A stretch of 64,000 bases of DNA from Geodermatophilus sp. YIM 151500. GTDB lineage: Bacteria > Actinomycetota > Actinomycetes > Mycobacteriales > Geodermatophilaceae. The notes beneath the pieces are model-generated. The model worked only from the letters and a program-made list of their open reading frames with translations, was not told the origin of the DNA and searched no databases. The translations under genes and the position numbers were made by a program. The stretch covers positions 85,798 through 149,797 of the forward strand of contig NZ_JAOVZT010000003.1 of the NCBI RefSeq assembly GCF_025716945.1. The letters are read 5' to 3'. Shown here piece by piece: positions 23,502 through 30,058 of this stretch (positions within the stretch are counted from its first letter, which is position 1; each line of letters begins with the position of its first letter).

Positions 23502-24701
23502 CTAGCGGCTGGGCGCAACCGCCGCCCGGGCGACGTCCCCGGGCTGCCCGGCCGTCACCGCCACGGCCGCGCGGACCACCGCTGCGGGGTCGCCGGTCTC
23601 CCGGAACACGCGGCGCTGCAGGTCGGCACCGGTGCCGCGGTGCAGCAGGACCCCGACGCCCCGCGTCACCAGGCGCTCGTCCCCGGCGTCGGCGAGGGCC
23701 GGCCGGACGTGCTCGACCAGCGCGGCGAGGACGTCGGCGGCCGGCGCCGGCCGGCCGGTGACCGGGTGCACCAGGTCACCGGTGAGGCCCGACCGGCCGG
23801 CCCGCCAGGAGGCCAGGCGCAGCAGCTCGCCGGGGGCGTCGGGCGGCGGGGTGCCGGCCGCGGCCTCCCGGGCGGCGGTCTCGACCAGGCCGCGGACCAG
23901 CCCGGCGAGGACGACGGCGTCCTCGACCCGGAGGGCGACGTCAGCGGTGCGCACCTCGACCGTCGGCCAGGTCGCGGACAGGCGGGCGTCGAAGTAGAGC
24001 ATCCCGCGGTCGATCACGGTGCCGGTGGCGAGCAGGGCGTCCACGAGCCGGTGGTAGGCGGCGGCGTCGGGGACGACGGCGAGCGGCCCGGCGGTCGGCC
24101 AGCGGCTCCAGGCCCGGCTGCGGTAGCTGGCGTAGCCGGTGTCCTCGCCCTGCCAGAACGGTGAGTTCGCCGTCAGTGCCGTGAGCACGGGCAGCCACAC
24201 CCGGATCCGGTTGAGGACGGCGACGCCCTCCTCGTCGTCGGCGACCGCCACGTGCACGTGGCAGCCGCAGGTCAGCTGGTCGGTGGCGATCGGCCCGAAG
24301 GTGGCCAGCATGCGGGCGTACCGCTCCCCCGGCGTGGGCCGCGCCCGGACGGCGACCGGCGAGGTGGCCAGCGCCGCGACGCGGGCTCCGGTGGCCGTCG
24401 CGGCCGCGGCGGCCCGGTCGCGCCAGTGGCGCAGCTCGGCCGCGACCTCGTCGAGGGAGCCGCACACCCGGGTGCCCAGCTCCACCTGCTGCGCCATCAG
24501 CTCGGGGACCAGGCGCGCGCCGCCGCCCCGGTCGGCGGAGCCCGGCCGGCCCTCGGCCGCGCGGTCGGCGCGGTCGTGCTCGACGACGTCCTCCCCCTCG
24601 CCGCGGCCGGCGGCGACCGCCAGGGCGTCCGGGCCGAGCGCGACCGGCCGGCCGTCGAGATCGACGACCAGCAGCTCCTCCTCGACCCCGACGGTGCGCA
24701 C
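23502..24701 (-). CDS. YbdK-type carboxylate-amine ligase (GCS2 family)
   Basis: 399 residues. The start MRTVGVEEELLVVDLDGRPV, the central DQLTCGCHVHVAV block and the late TWPTVEVRTADV segment are diagnostic of the glutamate-cysteine ligase 2 family. Members have weak gamma-glutamylcysteine ligase activity, but in mycothiol-producing actinomycetes their physiological product is often unknown. The GTG start is followed immediately by the conserved sequence. The upstream space is shared with the recombinase-like gene and carries one arm of a 14-base inverted repeat. Confidence 0.88.
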   Translation of the reverse strand: MRTVGVEEELLVVDLDGRPVALGPDALAVAAGRGEGEDVVEHDRADRAAEGRPGSADRGGGARLVPELMAQQVELGTRVCGSLDEVAAELRHWRDRAAAAATATGARVAALATSPVAVRARPTPGERYARMLATFGPIATDQLTCGCHVHVAVADDEEGVAVLNRIRVWLPVLTALTANSPFWQGEDTGYASYRSRAWSRWPTAGPLAVVPDAAAYHRLVDALLATGTVIDRGMLYFDARLSATWPTVEVRTADVALRVEDAVVLAGLVRGLVETAAREAAAGTPPPDAPGELLRLASWRAGRSGLTGDLVHPVTGRPAPAADVLAALVEHVRPALADAGDERLVTRGVGVLLHRGTGADLQRRVFRETGDPAAVVRAAVAVTAGQPGDVARAAVAPSR

Positions 24702-24782
24702 CCGCCCATGGTGGAGCGGGAGCCGCCCGCCGGCGAGCCGGGCGCCGGGCTTCCGCGACCAGGAGGTGCCCGCACAGACCTC

Positions 24783-24932
24783 CCGTTATCCCCAACGCTG
24801 AGTTGCCCCTTTCGGACAACAGCCCTTCCGCCGCACGTGTGTCGCCTGCCTTGGCGCCCGTGAGGGCGCCGAAACTCGCGCTTTCTCGCGCGGCCGGCCA
24901 CCATTCGGTGGCATCATTGTTGGGGATAACGG
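24783..24932. repeat. Pair of 14-base inverted repeats between divergent genes
   Basis: CCGTTATCCCCAAC at 24783-24796 and GTTGGGGATAACGG at 24919-24932 are exact inverted copies separated by 122 bases. Each arm points the same way relative to the gene it precedes. They are AT-richer than the surroundings. Confidence 0.75.
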
Positions 24933-24944
24933 TAATGTTCCGTC

Positions 24945-25787
24945 ATGGTGGCTCGATGGCAGCAGCCGCTGCCGCAGATGCCGGCTCCACCTGCGGCGAT
25001 CGCCTGGCGCCGGCTCGCACCACCCCGTGGCTACGAGGCGCAGTGGCGGCGGCTCGTCGACGCCGCCCTGGAGCTCGGCGTGGGGCCCGACGACCTCGCG
25101 GCGACCGGGCTCGATCCGCTGGCCGCGGCGCGGGGGTGGAAGCCGGCGACGGTGGCGCTGTACAGCAAGGTGGCCCGGTACGGGGGCCTGGCGCTGGCCA
25201 CGGCGCGGACACCGGAACCCGATCCACCCCTGCTCGAGCTGAGACCGCTCACCGAGGTGCGCGGCGACGACCCGGAGCACCTGCGCGCGGTGGCCTGGTG
25301 CGCGCTGGCGCTCGGCTGGCCGGCGCCGGTGGGCGGCTTCCGGTCGCTGCGCCGCGACCAGGTGCACCCCGGCACCCGGCGCCTGCTGGTGCGCACCGAC
25401 GACGGCGAGTGGGCCGCTCCCGGGGCGCTGACCGCCTGGCACGCCTGGGAGACCGTGCGCGCCCGCTTCCCCGCCCTCGCGGCGAGCCCCTGGGTGCTGC
25501 CGGCGCTACGCCGCGGTCCGGGCTTCGACTCCCGGGTGGGCGGCCGGCTGTCGAACCAGGCGCTGCAGGTGACCTTCGCCAAGCACGCCGTGCGCACCGC
25601 GGGGCACCTGCGCCGGACGGCGCCACCCTCGCGGCGCGAGGAGGTCGAGGCGCTCGCGGCCGAGTACCAGCGGCTGTCCTACGACTCCTACCGCCGGCTG
25701 GCCCTCGCCGCGGGAGCGACGCCGGTATCACCGCGCGGTGCCGTCCGCGCCGCCCGGGCGCTGCACCACACGCTCCGCCGCGCCTGA
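24945..25787 (+). CDS. Tyrosine-recombinase-like protein, probably catalytically altered
   Basis: 280 residues; I do not recognise a characterised family. Residues about 25-85 resemble a core-binding domain (a GWKPATVALYSKVARYGGLAL helix pair). Residues about 95-250 follow the layout of a tyrosine recombinase catalytic domain: an all-helical lead, FRSLRRDQVHPGTRRLLV where the family has its LRWxDI strand, and a late SYDSYRRLAL. The first catalytic Arg is not at its usual place (GWPAPVGG replaces GLRxSE), so activity is doubtful. An arm of the 14-base inverted repeat ends 12 bases before the ATG, and GCCACC-ATTC-GGTGGC lies just upstream. A domesticated recombinase or DNA-binding protein is possible. 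Confidence 0.5.
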   Translation: MVARWQQPLPQMPAPPAAIAWRRLAPPRGYEAQWRRLVDAALELGVGPDDLAATGLDPLAAARGWKPATVALYSKVARYGGLALATARTPEPDPPLLELRPLTEVRGDDPEHLRAVAWCALALGWPAPVGGFRSLRRDQVHPGTRRLLVRTDDGEWAAPGALTAWHAWETVRARFPALAASPWVLPALRRGPGFDSRVGGRLSNQALQVTFAKHAVRTAGHLRRTAPPSRREEVEALAAEYQRLSYDSYRRLALAAGATPVSPRGAVRAARALHHTLRRA

Positions 25788-25800
25788 CCCGCCGGGCCGG

Positions 25801-27018
25801 TCAGCAGAGGGTGAGCTGCTCGGCGTCCGGCGACCCGGCTCCGGACGCCGCCGCCGGCAGGTGCCGGCGCCGGTCGGCCGCCGGGCGCCGGTCGGGAGCC
25901 GGTGCTCCCGGCAGGCTGCCGGCCGGGAAGCCACCAGCCTCGTCCCCGGGCGCGCCGGGGCCGCCAGCCTCGTCCCCGGGCGCGCCGGGGCCGCCAGCCT
26001 CGTCCCCGGGCGCGCCGGGGCCACCGTCCGCGGCCGCGGGTGCGCCGTCGCGGGCGGCGCCGCCGGACTGCGGGCCGAGACCGTGCCGCGCCAGCAGCGG
26101 CGCCACCCGCTCGGTCAACCAGGTGCGGTACTCGGCCGGGACGTAGGCGCCACGCCCGTACAGCCGGCGGTAGTGCGGCACCAGCCGCGGGTGCTCGCGT
26201 GCCAGCCAGGCGGTGAACCACTCGCGGGCGCCGGGCCGCAGGTGAAGCGGCAGCACGGTCACCCCGGTGGCGCCGGCGTCGGCGACGGCGGCCAGCGCCG
26301 CCTCGAGGTCGGCGAGGCGGTCGGTGAGGCCGGGCAGCACGGGGGCGAGGAAGACGCCGCACGGCAGTCCGGCGTCGGTGATCGCGCGGACCAGCTCCAA
26401 CCGCGCGCGGGGGGTGGGTGCACCCGGCTCCAGGGCTGCGTGCAGTTCCTCGTCCCAGATGGCCATCGACACGCCCAGGCCGATCGGGACGTCGGCCGCC
26501 GCGGCGCGCAGCAGGGGCAGGTCGCGCCGGAGCAGCGTGCCCTTGGTGAGGATGGAGAACGGCGTCCCGGACGCGGTCAGCGCGCGGATCACGCCGGGCA
26601 TCAGCCGGTAGCGCCCCTCGGCCCGCTGGTAGGGGTCGGTGTTGGTGCCGAGCGCCACGTGCTCGCGCCTCCAGGACCGGCGGGCCAGCTCGCGCCGCAG
26701 CACGTCGACGAGATTGGTCTTGACCACGATCTGCGTGTCGAAATCGCGCCCGCTGTCCAGCTCCAGCCACTCGTGCGTGCCCCGGGCGAAACAGTAGGTG
26801 CACTGGTGGGCGCAGCCCCGGTAGGGGTTGATCGTCCAGCGGAACGGCATGCCCGACGCCTCCGGGACAGCGTTGAGCGCGCTCTTCGCCCGGACCTCGT
26901 GCAGCGTGACGCCGGGGAACTCCGGCACCTCGACGCTGCGCAGCAGGCCGCGGACGGCCGGGACGCCCGGCAGCGCCGCCGGGTCGTCGAGGTCCAGCCG
27001 CTGCGCGTCCCACCGCAT
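25801..27018 (-). CDS. Rv2578c-family radical SAM protein
   Basis: 405 residues. The cluster motif is in GCAHQCTYCFARG (about residues 67-79), preceded by WTINPYRGC, as in the Rv2578c/SplB-related group. The barrel includes VVKTNLVDVLRRELA and ALGTNTDPYQRAEG. Substrates of this group are not established. The C-terminal 80 residues are low-complexity and include three GGPGAPGDEA decapeptides coded by a 30-base tandem repeat. The last residue is Cys. Confidence 0.88.
   Translation of the reverse strand: MRWDAQRLDLDDPAALPGVPAVRGLLRSVEVPEFPGVTLHEVRAKSALNAVPEASGMPFRWTINPYRGCAHQCTYCFARGTHEWLELDSGRDFDTQIVVKTNLVDVLRRELARRSWRREHVALGTNTDPYQRAEGRYRLMPGVIRALTASGTPFSILTKGTLLRRDLPLLRAAAADVPIGLGVSMAIWDEELHAALEPGAPTPRARLELVRAITDAGLPCGVFLAPVLPGLTDRLADLEAALAAVADAGATGVTVLPLHLRPGAREWFTAWLAREHPRLVPHYRRLYGRGAYVPAEYRTWLTERVAPLLARHGLGPQSGGAARDGAPAAADGGPGAPGDEAGGPGAPGDEAGGPGAPGDEAGGFPAGSLPGAPAPDRRPAADRRRHLPAAASGAGSPDAEQLTLC
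25934..26023. repeat. 30-base tandem repeat in the radical SAM gene
   Basis: Three nearly exact 30-base units starting CCAGCCTCGTCCCCGGGC, coding GGPGAPGDEA on the minus strand. The unit is a multiple of three, so length variation would be in frame. Confidence 0.88.
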
Positions 27019-27072
27019 GCCGACATACGAACACGTGTTCGACGGCGTGTCCAGCCGGGGCGCGGCGGGTCG

Positions 27073-27558
27073 TCAGATCGGCGGGCGGCCCTCGTAGAAC
27101 GTCGACAGCACGACCGTCGTCCGGGTGGTCACGTTGGCCGCCGCGCGGATCTCCTGCAGCAGCGCCTCCAGCGCGTCCGGCGAGGACACCCGCACCTTGA
27201 GGATGTAGCTCTCCACGCCGGCGACCGAGTGGCAGGCCTCGATCGCGGTCAGGTGGGCCAGCCGGGCCGGCGCGTCGTCGGGCTGGGCCACGTCGATCGG
27301 GGTGATGGACACGAACGCGGTCAGCCCGACGCCGAGCGCCGCCGCGTCGAGCTTGGCGTGGTAGCCGGTGATCAGGCCCCGCTGCTCCAGCCGGCGGACC
27401 CGCTGGTGCACCGCCGACACCGACAGACCCACCCGCTCGGCCAGCTCGGTGTAGCTGGCCCGGCCGTCGCGGGCCAGCGCGGCCAGCAGGGCCCGGTCCA
27501 CGTCGGCCGACGCGAGCGGGGCCGCGCCGGGGTCAGCCGGGGAGGACGACGAGCTCAC
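27073..27558 (-). CDS. Lrp/AsnC-family transcriptional regulator
   Basis: 161 residues. The N-terminal winged helix spans about 18-65 (ALARDGRASYTELAERVGLSVSAVHQRVRRLE), and the C-terminal RAM ligand domain includes VAGVESYILKVRVSSPDALEALL. Such regulators sense amino acids or related metabolites. The gene overlaps the end of the upstream peptidase gene by 26 bases, so the two are cotranscribed and the regulator may respond to peptidase products. It could also act on the amino-acid genes nearby, but no evidence shows that. Confidence 0.9.
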   Translation of the reverse strand: MSSSSSPADPGAAPLASADVDRALLAALARDGRASYTELAERVGLSVSAVHQRVRRLEQRGLITGYHAKLDAAALGVGLTAFVSITPIDVAQPDDAPARLAHLTAIEACHSVAGVESYILKVRVSSPDALEALLQEIRAAANVTTRTTVVLSTFYEGRPPI

Positions 27559-28684
27559 GGGGACCGTCGTTCAGCGTCCGGACGCCGTCGTCGGTGCAGA
27601 CGACGATGTCCTCGATCCGGGCTCCGCACCGGCCGGCGAAGTAGATGCCCGGCTCCACGGAGAACGCCATGCCCGGCTCCAGCGGCAGCGCGTTGCCGGC
27701 GACGACGTAGGGCGCCTCGTGGGTGTCCAGGCCGATGCCGTGCCCGGTGCGGTGGATGAACTGCTCGCCCCACCCGGCGACGGCGATCAGCTCGCGCGCC
27801 GCGGCGTCCACCTGCTCGGCGGTGACGCCGGGGCGGACGGCCGCCGTGGCCGCCGCCTGCGCGGCCTGCAGCACGCCGTACCACTCGGCGGTCGCCGCGT
27901 CGGGGTCGCGCCCGACGGCGTAGGTGCGGGTGCAGTCGGACCGGTAGCCGGTCGCGGTCATCCCGCCGATGTCGACGACGACGAGGTCGCCGGCCTCGAT
28001 CGCGCGGCCGGACAGCTCGTGGTGCGGGCTGGCGCCGTTCGGTCCCGAGCCGACGATGGTGAAGTCGACCGCCACGTGCCCCTCGGCGAGGATCGCCGCG
28101 GCGATGTCGGCGCCGACCTCGGCCTCGGTGCGGCCGACCCGCAGCCACTCCCCCATCCGCGCGTGCACCCGGTCGATGGCCGCGCCGGCGGCGGCGAGCT
28201 CCTGGATCTCGGCCGGCGTCTTGACCACCCGCAGCCGGTCGACGACCGGGCCGGCCAGCTCCAGCGCCGACCCGGGCAGCGCCCGCTGGACGCCGAGCGC
28301 GTGCTCGGCCCAGGTGCGCGCCCCGACGGCCACCCGCCGCGGCGCCGTCCCGAGCCGCGCGGTGGCCGCACCGGCCAGCAGCGCGAACGGGTCGTCGGTC
28401 TCGTCCCAGGCCATCAGCTCGAGCTGGAGTGCGGCGGCCGGGCTGGCGTCGACCATCGGCGCCTCCAGGCGCGGCACCACCAGGTAGGGCTCGCCGCGGC
28501 GGGGCACCGCCAGCGCGGTGAGCCGCTCCATCGCGTGGGCGGCATAGCCGGTGAGATAGCGCAGGTCGGACCCCGGCGTCAGCACGAGCAGGTCGATGCC
28601 CGCCTGCTCGGCCCGCGCACGCGCCCCGTGCACCCGGTCGATCGACACGAGCGGGTCGCCGGGCGGCGCGGCTGCGGTCGTCAC
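27533..28684 (-). CDS. M24-family Xaa-Pro peptidase
   Basis: 383 residues. An N-terminal creatinase-like domain (about 1-150) precedes the pita-bread catalytic domain. The metal ligands are visible: Asp in VVDIGG, Asp in YRSDCTRTYAVG, His in HRTGHGIGLDTHE, Glu in FSVEPGIYF, and Glu in GARIEDIVV. It probably cleaves the Xaa-Pro bond of short peptides in the cytoplasm. TAGGCT read on the minus strand (28691-28696) ends six bases before the GTG, predicting a leaderless transcript for the two-gene unit with the Lrp regulator. Confidence 0.93.
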   Translation of the reverse strand: MTTAAAPPGDPLVSIDRVHGARARAEQAGIDLLVLTPGSDLRYLTGYAAHAMERLTALAVPRRGEPYLVVPRLEAPMVDASPAAALQLELMAWDETDDPFALLAGAATARLGTAPRRVAVGARTWAEHALGVQRALPGSALELAGPVVDRLRVVKTPAEIQELAAAGAAIDRVHARMGEWLRVGRTEAEVGADIAAAILAEGHVAVDFTIVGSGPNGASPHHELSGRAIEAGDLVVVDIGGMTATGYRSDCTRTYAVGRDPDAATAEWYGVLQAAQAAATAAVRPGVTAEQVDAAARELIAVAGWGEQFIHRTGHGIGLDTHEAPYVVAGNALPLEPGMAFSVEPGIYFAGRCGARIEDIVVCTDDGVRTLNDGPRELVVLPG

Positions 28685-28756
28685 GGCCGAAGCCTAGCCA
28701 CCGCGGCGCGGGCCGCCGCGCCGCGGCGGGCGCCCGGACCGATAACGTCCGCGGCC

Positions 28757-29686
28757 GTGACGACCATGCTGCTGGACGCCGCCAGCCTCTACTTCCGGGC
28801 GTTCTACGGCGTCCCCACCAGCGTGACCTCCCCGGACGGGCGGCCGGTCAACGCCGTCCGCGGCTTCCTGGACATGACCGCCCGGCTGCTGACCACCCAC
28901 CGGCCGGACCGGCTCGTGGCCTGCTGGGACGACGACTGGCGACCGGCGTTCCGCGTCGCGGCCCTGCCCTCCTACAAGGCCCACCGGCTCGCGCCCGACG
29001 GCACCGAGGAGGTCGTGCCCGACGAGCTGACCCCGCAGGTCCCGGTGCTGGTCGAGGTGCTCGCCGCGGCCGGCGTCGCCCGCGTCGGGGCGCCCGGCTA
29101 CGAGGCCGACGACGTGATCGGCACCCTGGCCACCCGGGCCCGGGGACCGGTCGACGTCGTCACCGGCGACCGCGACCTGTTCCAGCTGGTGGACGACGCC
29201 CGCGGCGTGCGGGTCCTCTACACCGCCCGCGGCATCCTCGACATCGAGGTGGTCGACGAGGCGGCGGTCACCGCGAAGTACGGCATCCCCGGCCGGGCCT
29301 ACGCCGACTTCGCCGTGCTGCGCGGCGACCCCAGCGACGGCCTGCCCGGCGTGCCCGGGATCGGCGCCAAGACGGCGGCGGCGCTGGTCACCGCGTTCGG
29401 CGACCTGGCGGGCATCCGGGAGGCGGCGTCCCGTACCGCCGTGCCGCGGCCGCCGCTGACGGCGGCGGTGCTCAAGCGGCTGCACGCCGCGGGCGCGTAC
29501 CTGGACGCCGCCCCGGTGGTGGTGGCGGTGGCGAAGGACATCGACCTGCCCCCGGTCGACGGCGACCTGCCCCGCCGGCCGGCGGACGCGGACACCCTCG
29601 CCGGGCTCGCCGCCGCGCACGGGATCGAGTCGTCGCTGCGCCGGCTGGGTGCCGCGCTGGGCTGGCCGGCGGACGCGCCGGCCTGA
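28757..29686 (+). CDS. 5'-3' exonuclease (PolA-type N-terminal domain, stand-alone)
   Basis: 309 residues. It corresponds to the FEN-like exonuclease domain of DNA polymerase I. Acidic metal ligands appear in MLLDAASLYFRAF, CWDDDWRP, GYEADDVIGTLA, and TGDRDLFQLVDD, and the helix-hairpin-helix region is GDPSDGLPGVPGIGAKTAAAL. There is no polymerase domain. It would remove RNA primers or flaps in replication and repair. TAACGT at 28743-28748 ends eight bases before the GTG. Confidence 0.92.
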   Translation: MTTMLLDAASLYFRAFYGVPTSVTSPDGRPVNAVRGFLDMTARLLTTHRPDRLVACWDDDWRPAFRVAALPSYKAHRLAPDGTEEVVPDELTPQVPVLVEVLAAAGVARVGAPGYEADDVIGTLATRARGPVDVVTGDRDLFQLVDDARGVRVLYTARGILDIEVVDEAAVTAKYGIPGRAYADFAVLRGDPSDGLPGVPGIGAKTAAALVTAFGDLAGIREAASRTAVPRPPLTAAVLKRLHAAGAYLDAAPVVVAVAKDIDLPPVDGDLPRRPADADTLAGLAAAHGIESSLRRLGAALGWPADAPA

Positions 29687-29722
29687 GCCGACGCCCGGGT
29701 TTCGGTCCGCCGGCGGGCGGGT

Positions 29723-30058
29723 TCAGGGCTCGGCCCAGGAGTACGCGGCCTCGGCCGCGTCGGTCACCGTGATCCGGATGGTGACGTCCTCGCCGTCGGC
29801 CGTGGCGCCGCGACAGGTGTAGGTGGCACCGGTGACGACCAGCATCCGCTCGTCGCAGGACAGGTCCAGGGCGACGCCCTCGCGCTGCTCGAACTGCGCG
29901 GCGACGTCACGCTCGACCGCGGTGCGGTCCAGCACCCGGGAGCCGAGCACGCCGGCCAGCACGACCACGACGATCGCGACGACCAGGGTCAGCGCGACCA
30001 GCGTGAGCAGCAGCCCGCGACGCGACCGCCGGCGCGGCCGGGGCGCGCCGGCGGTCAG
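29723..30058 (-). CDS. DUF4333-like membrane-anchored protein with apparent CTG start
   Basis: 111 residues. A basic lead is followed by one transmembrane segment (about residues 14-36) and an extracytoplasmic domain of about 70 residues containing two cysteines (LSCDERM and ATYTCRG), the layout of DUF4333 proteins of actinobacteria. The function is unknown. The frame has no ATG, GTG or TTG before the membrane segment and its upstream continuation lacks Met and Val within helY. The best start is CTG at 30058, with GGTGGGCGG just before it, overlapping the helY stop (CTGA). Confidence 0.68.
   Translation of the reverse strand: MTAGAPRPRRRSRRGLLLTLVALTLVVAIVVVVLAGVLGSRVLDRTAVERDVAAQFEQREGVALDLSCDERMLVVTGATYTCRGATADGEDVTIRITVTDAAEAAYSWAEP

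Noticed and set aside
24783..24932. Attachment-site or mobile-element boundary
   Set aside because: The repeats are inverted, close together and flank no cargo; no direct repeat or tRNA is present, so an att site is not supported.
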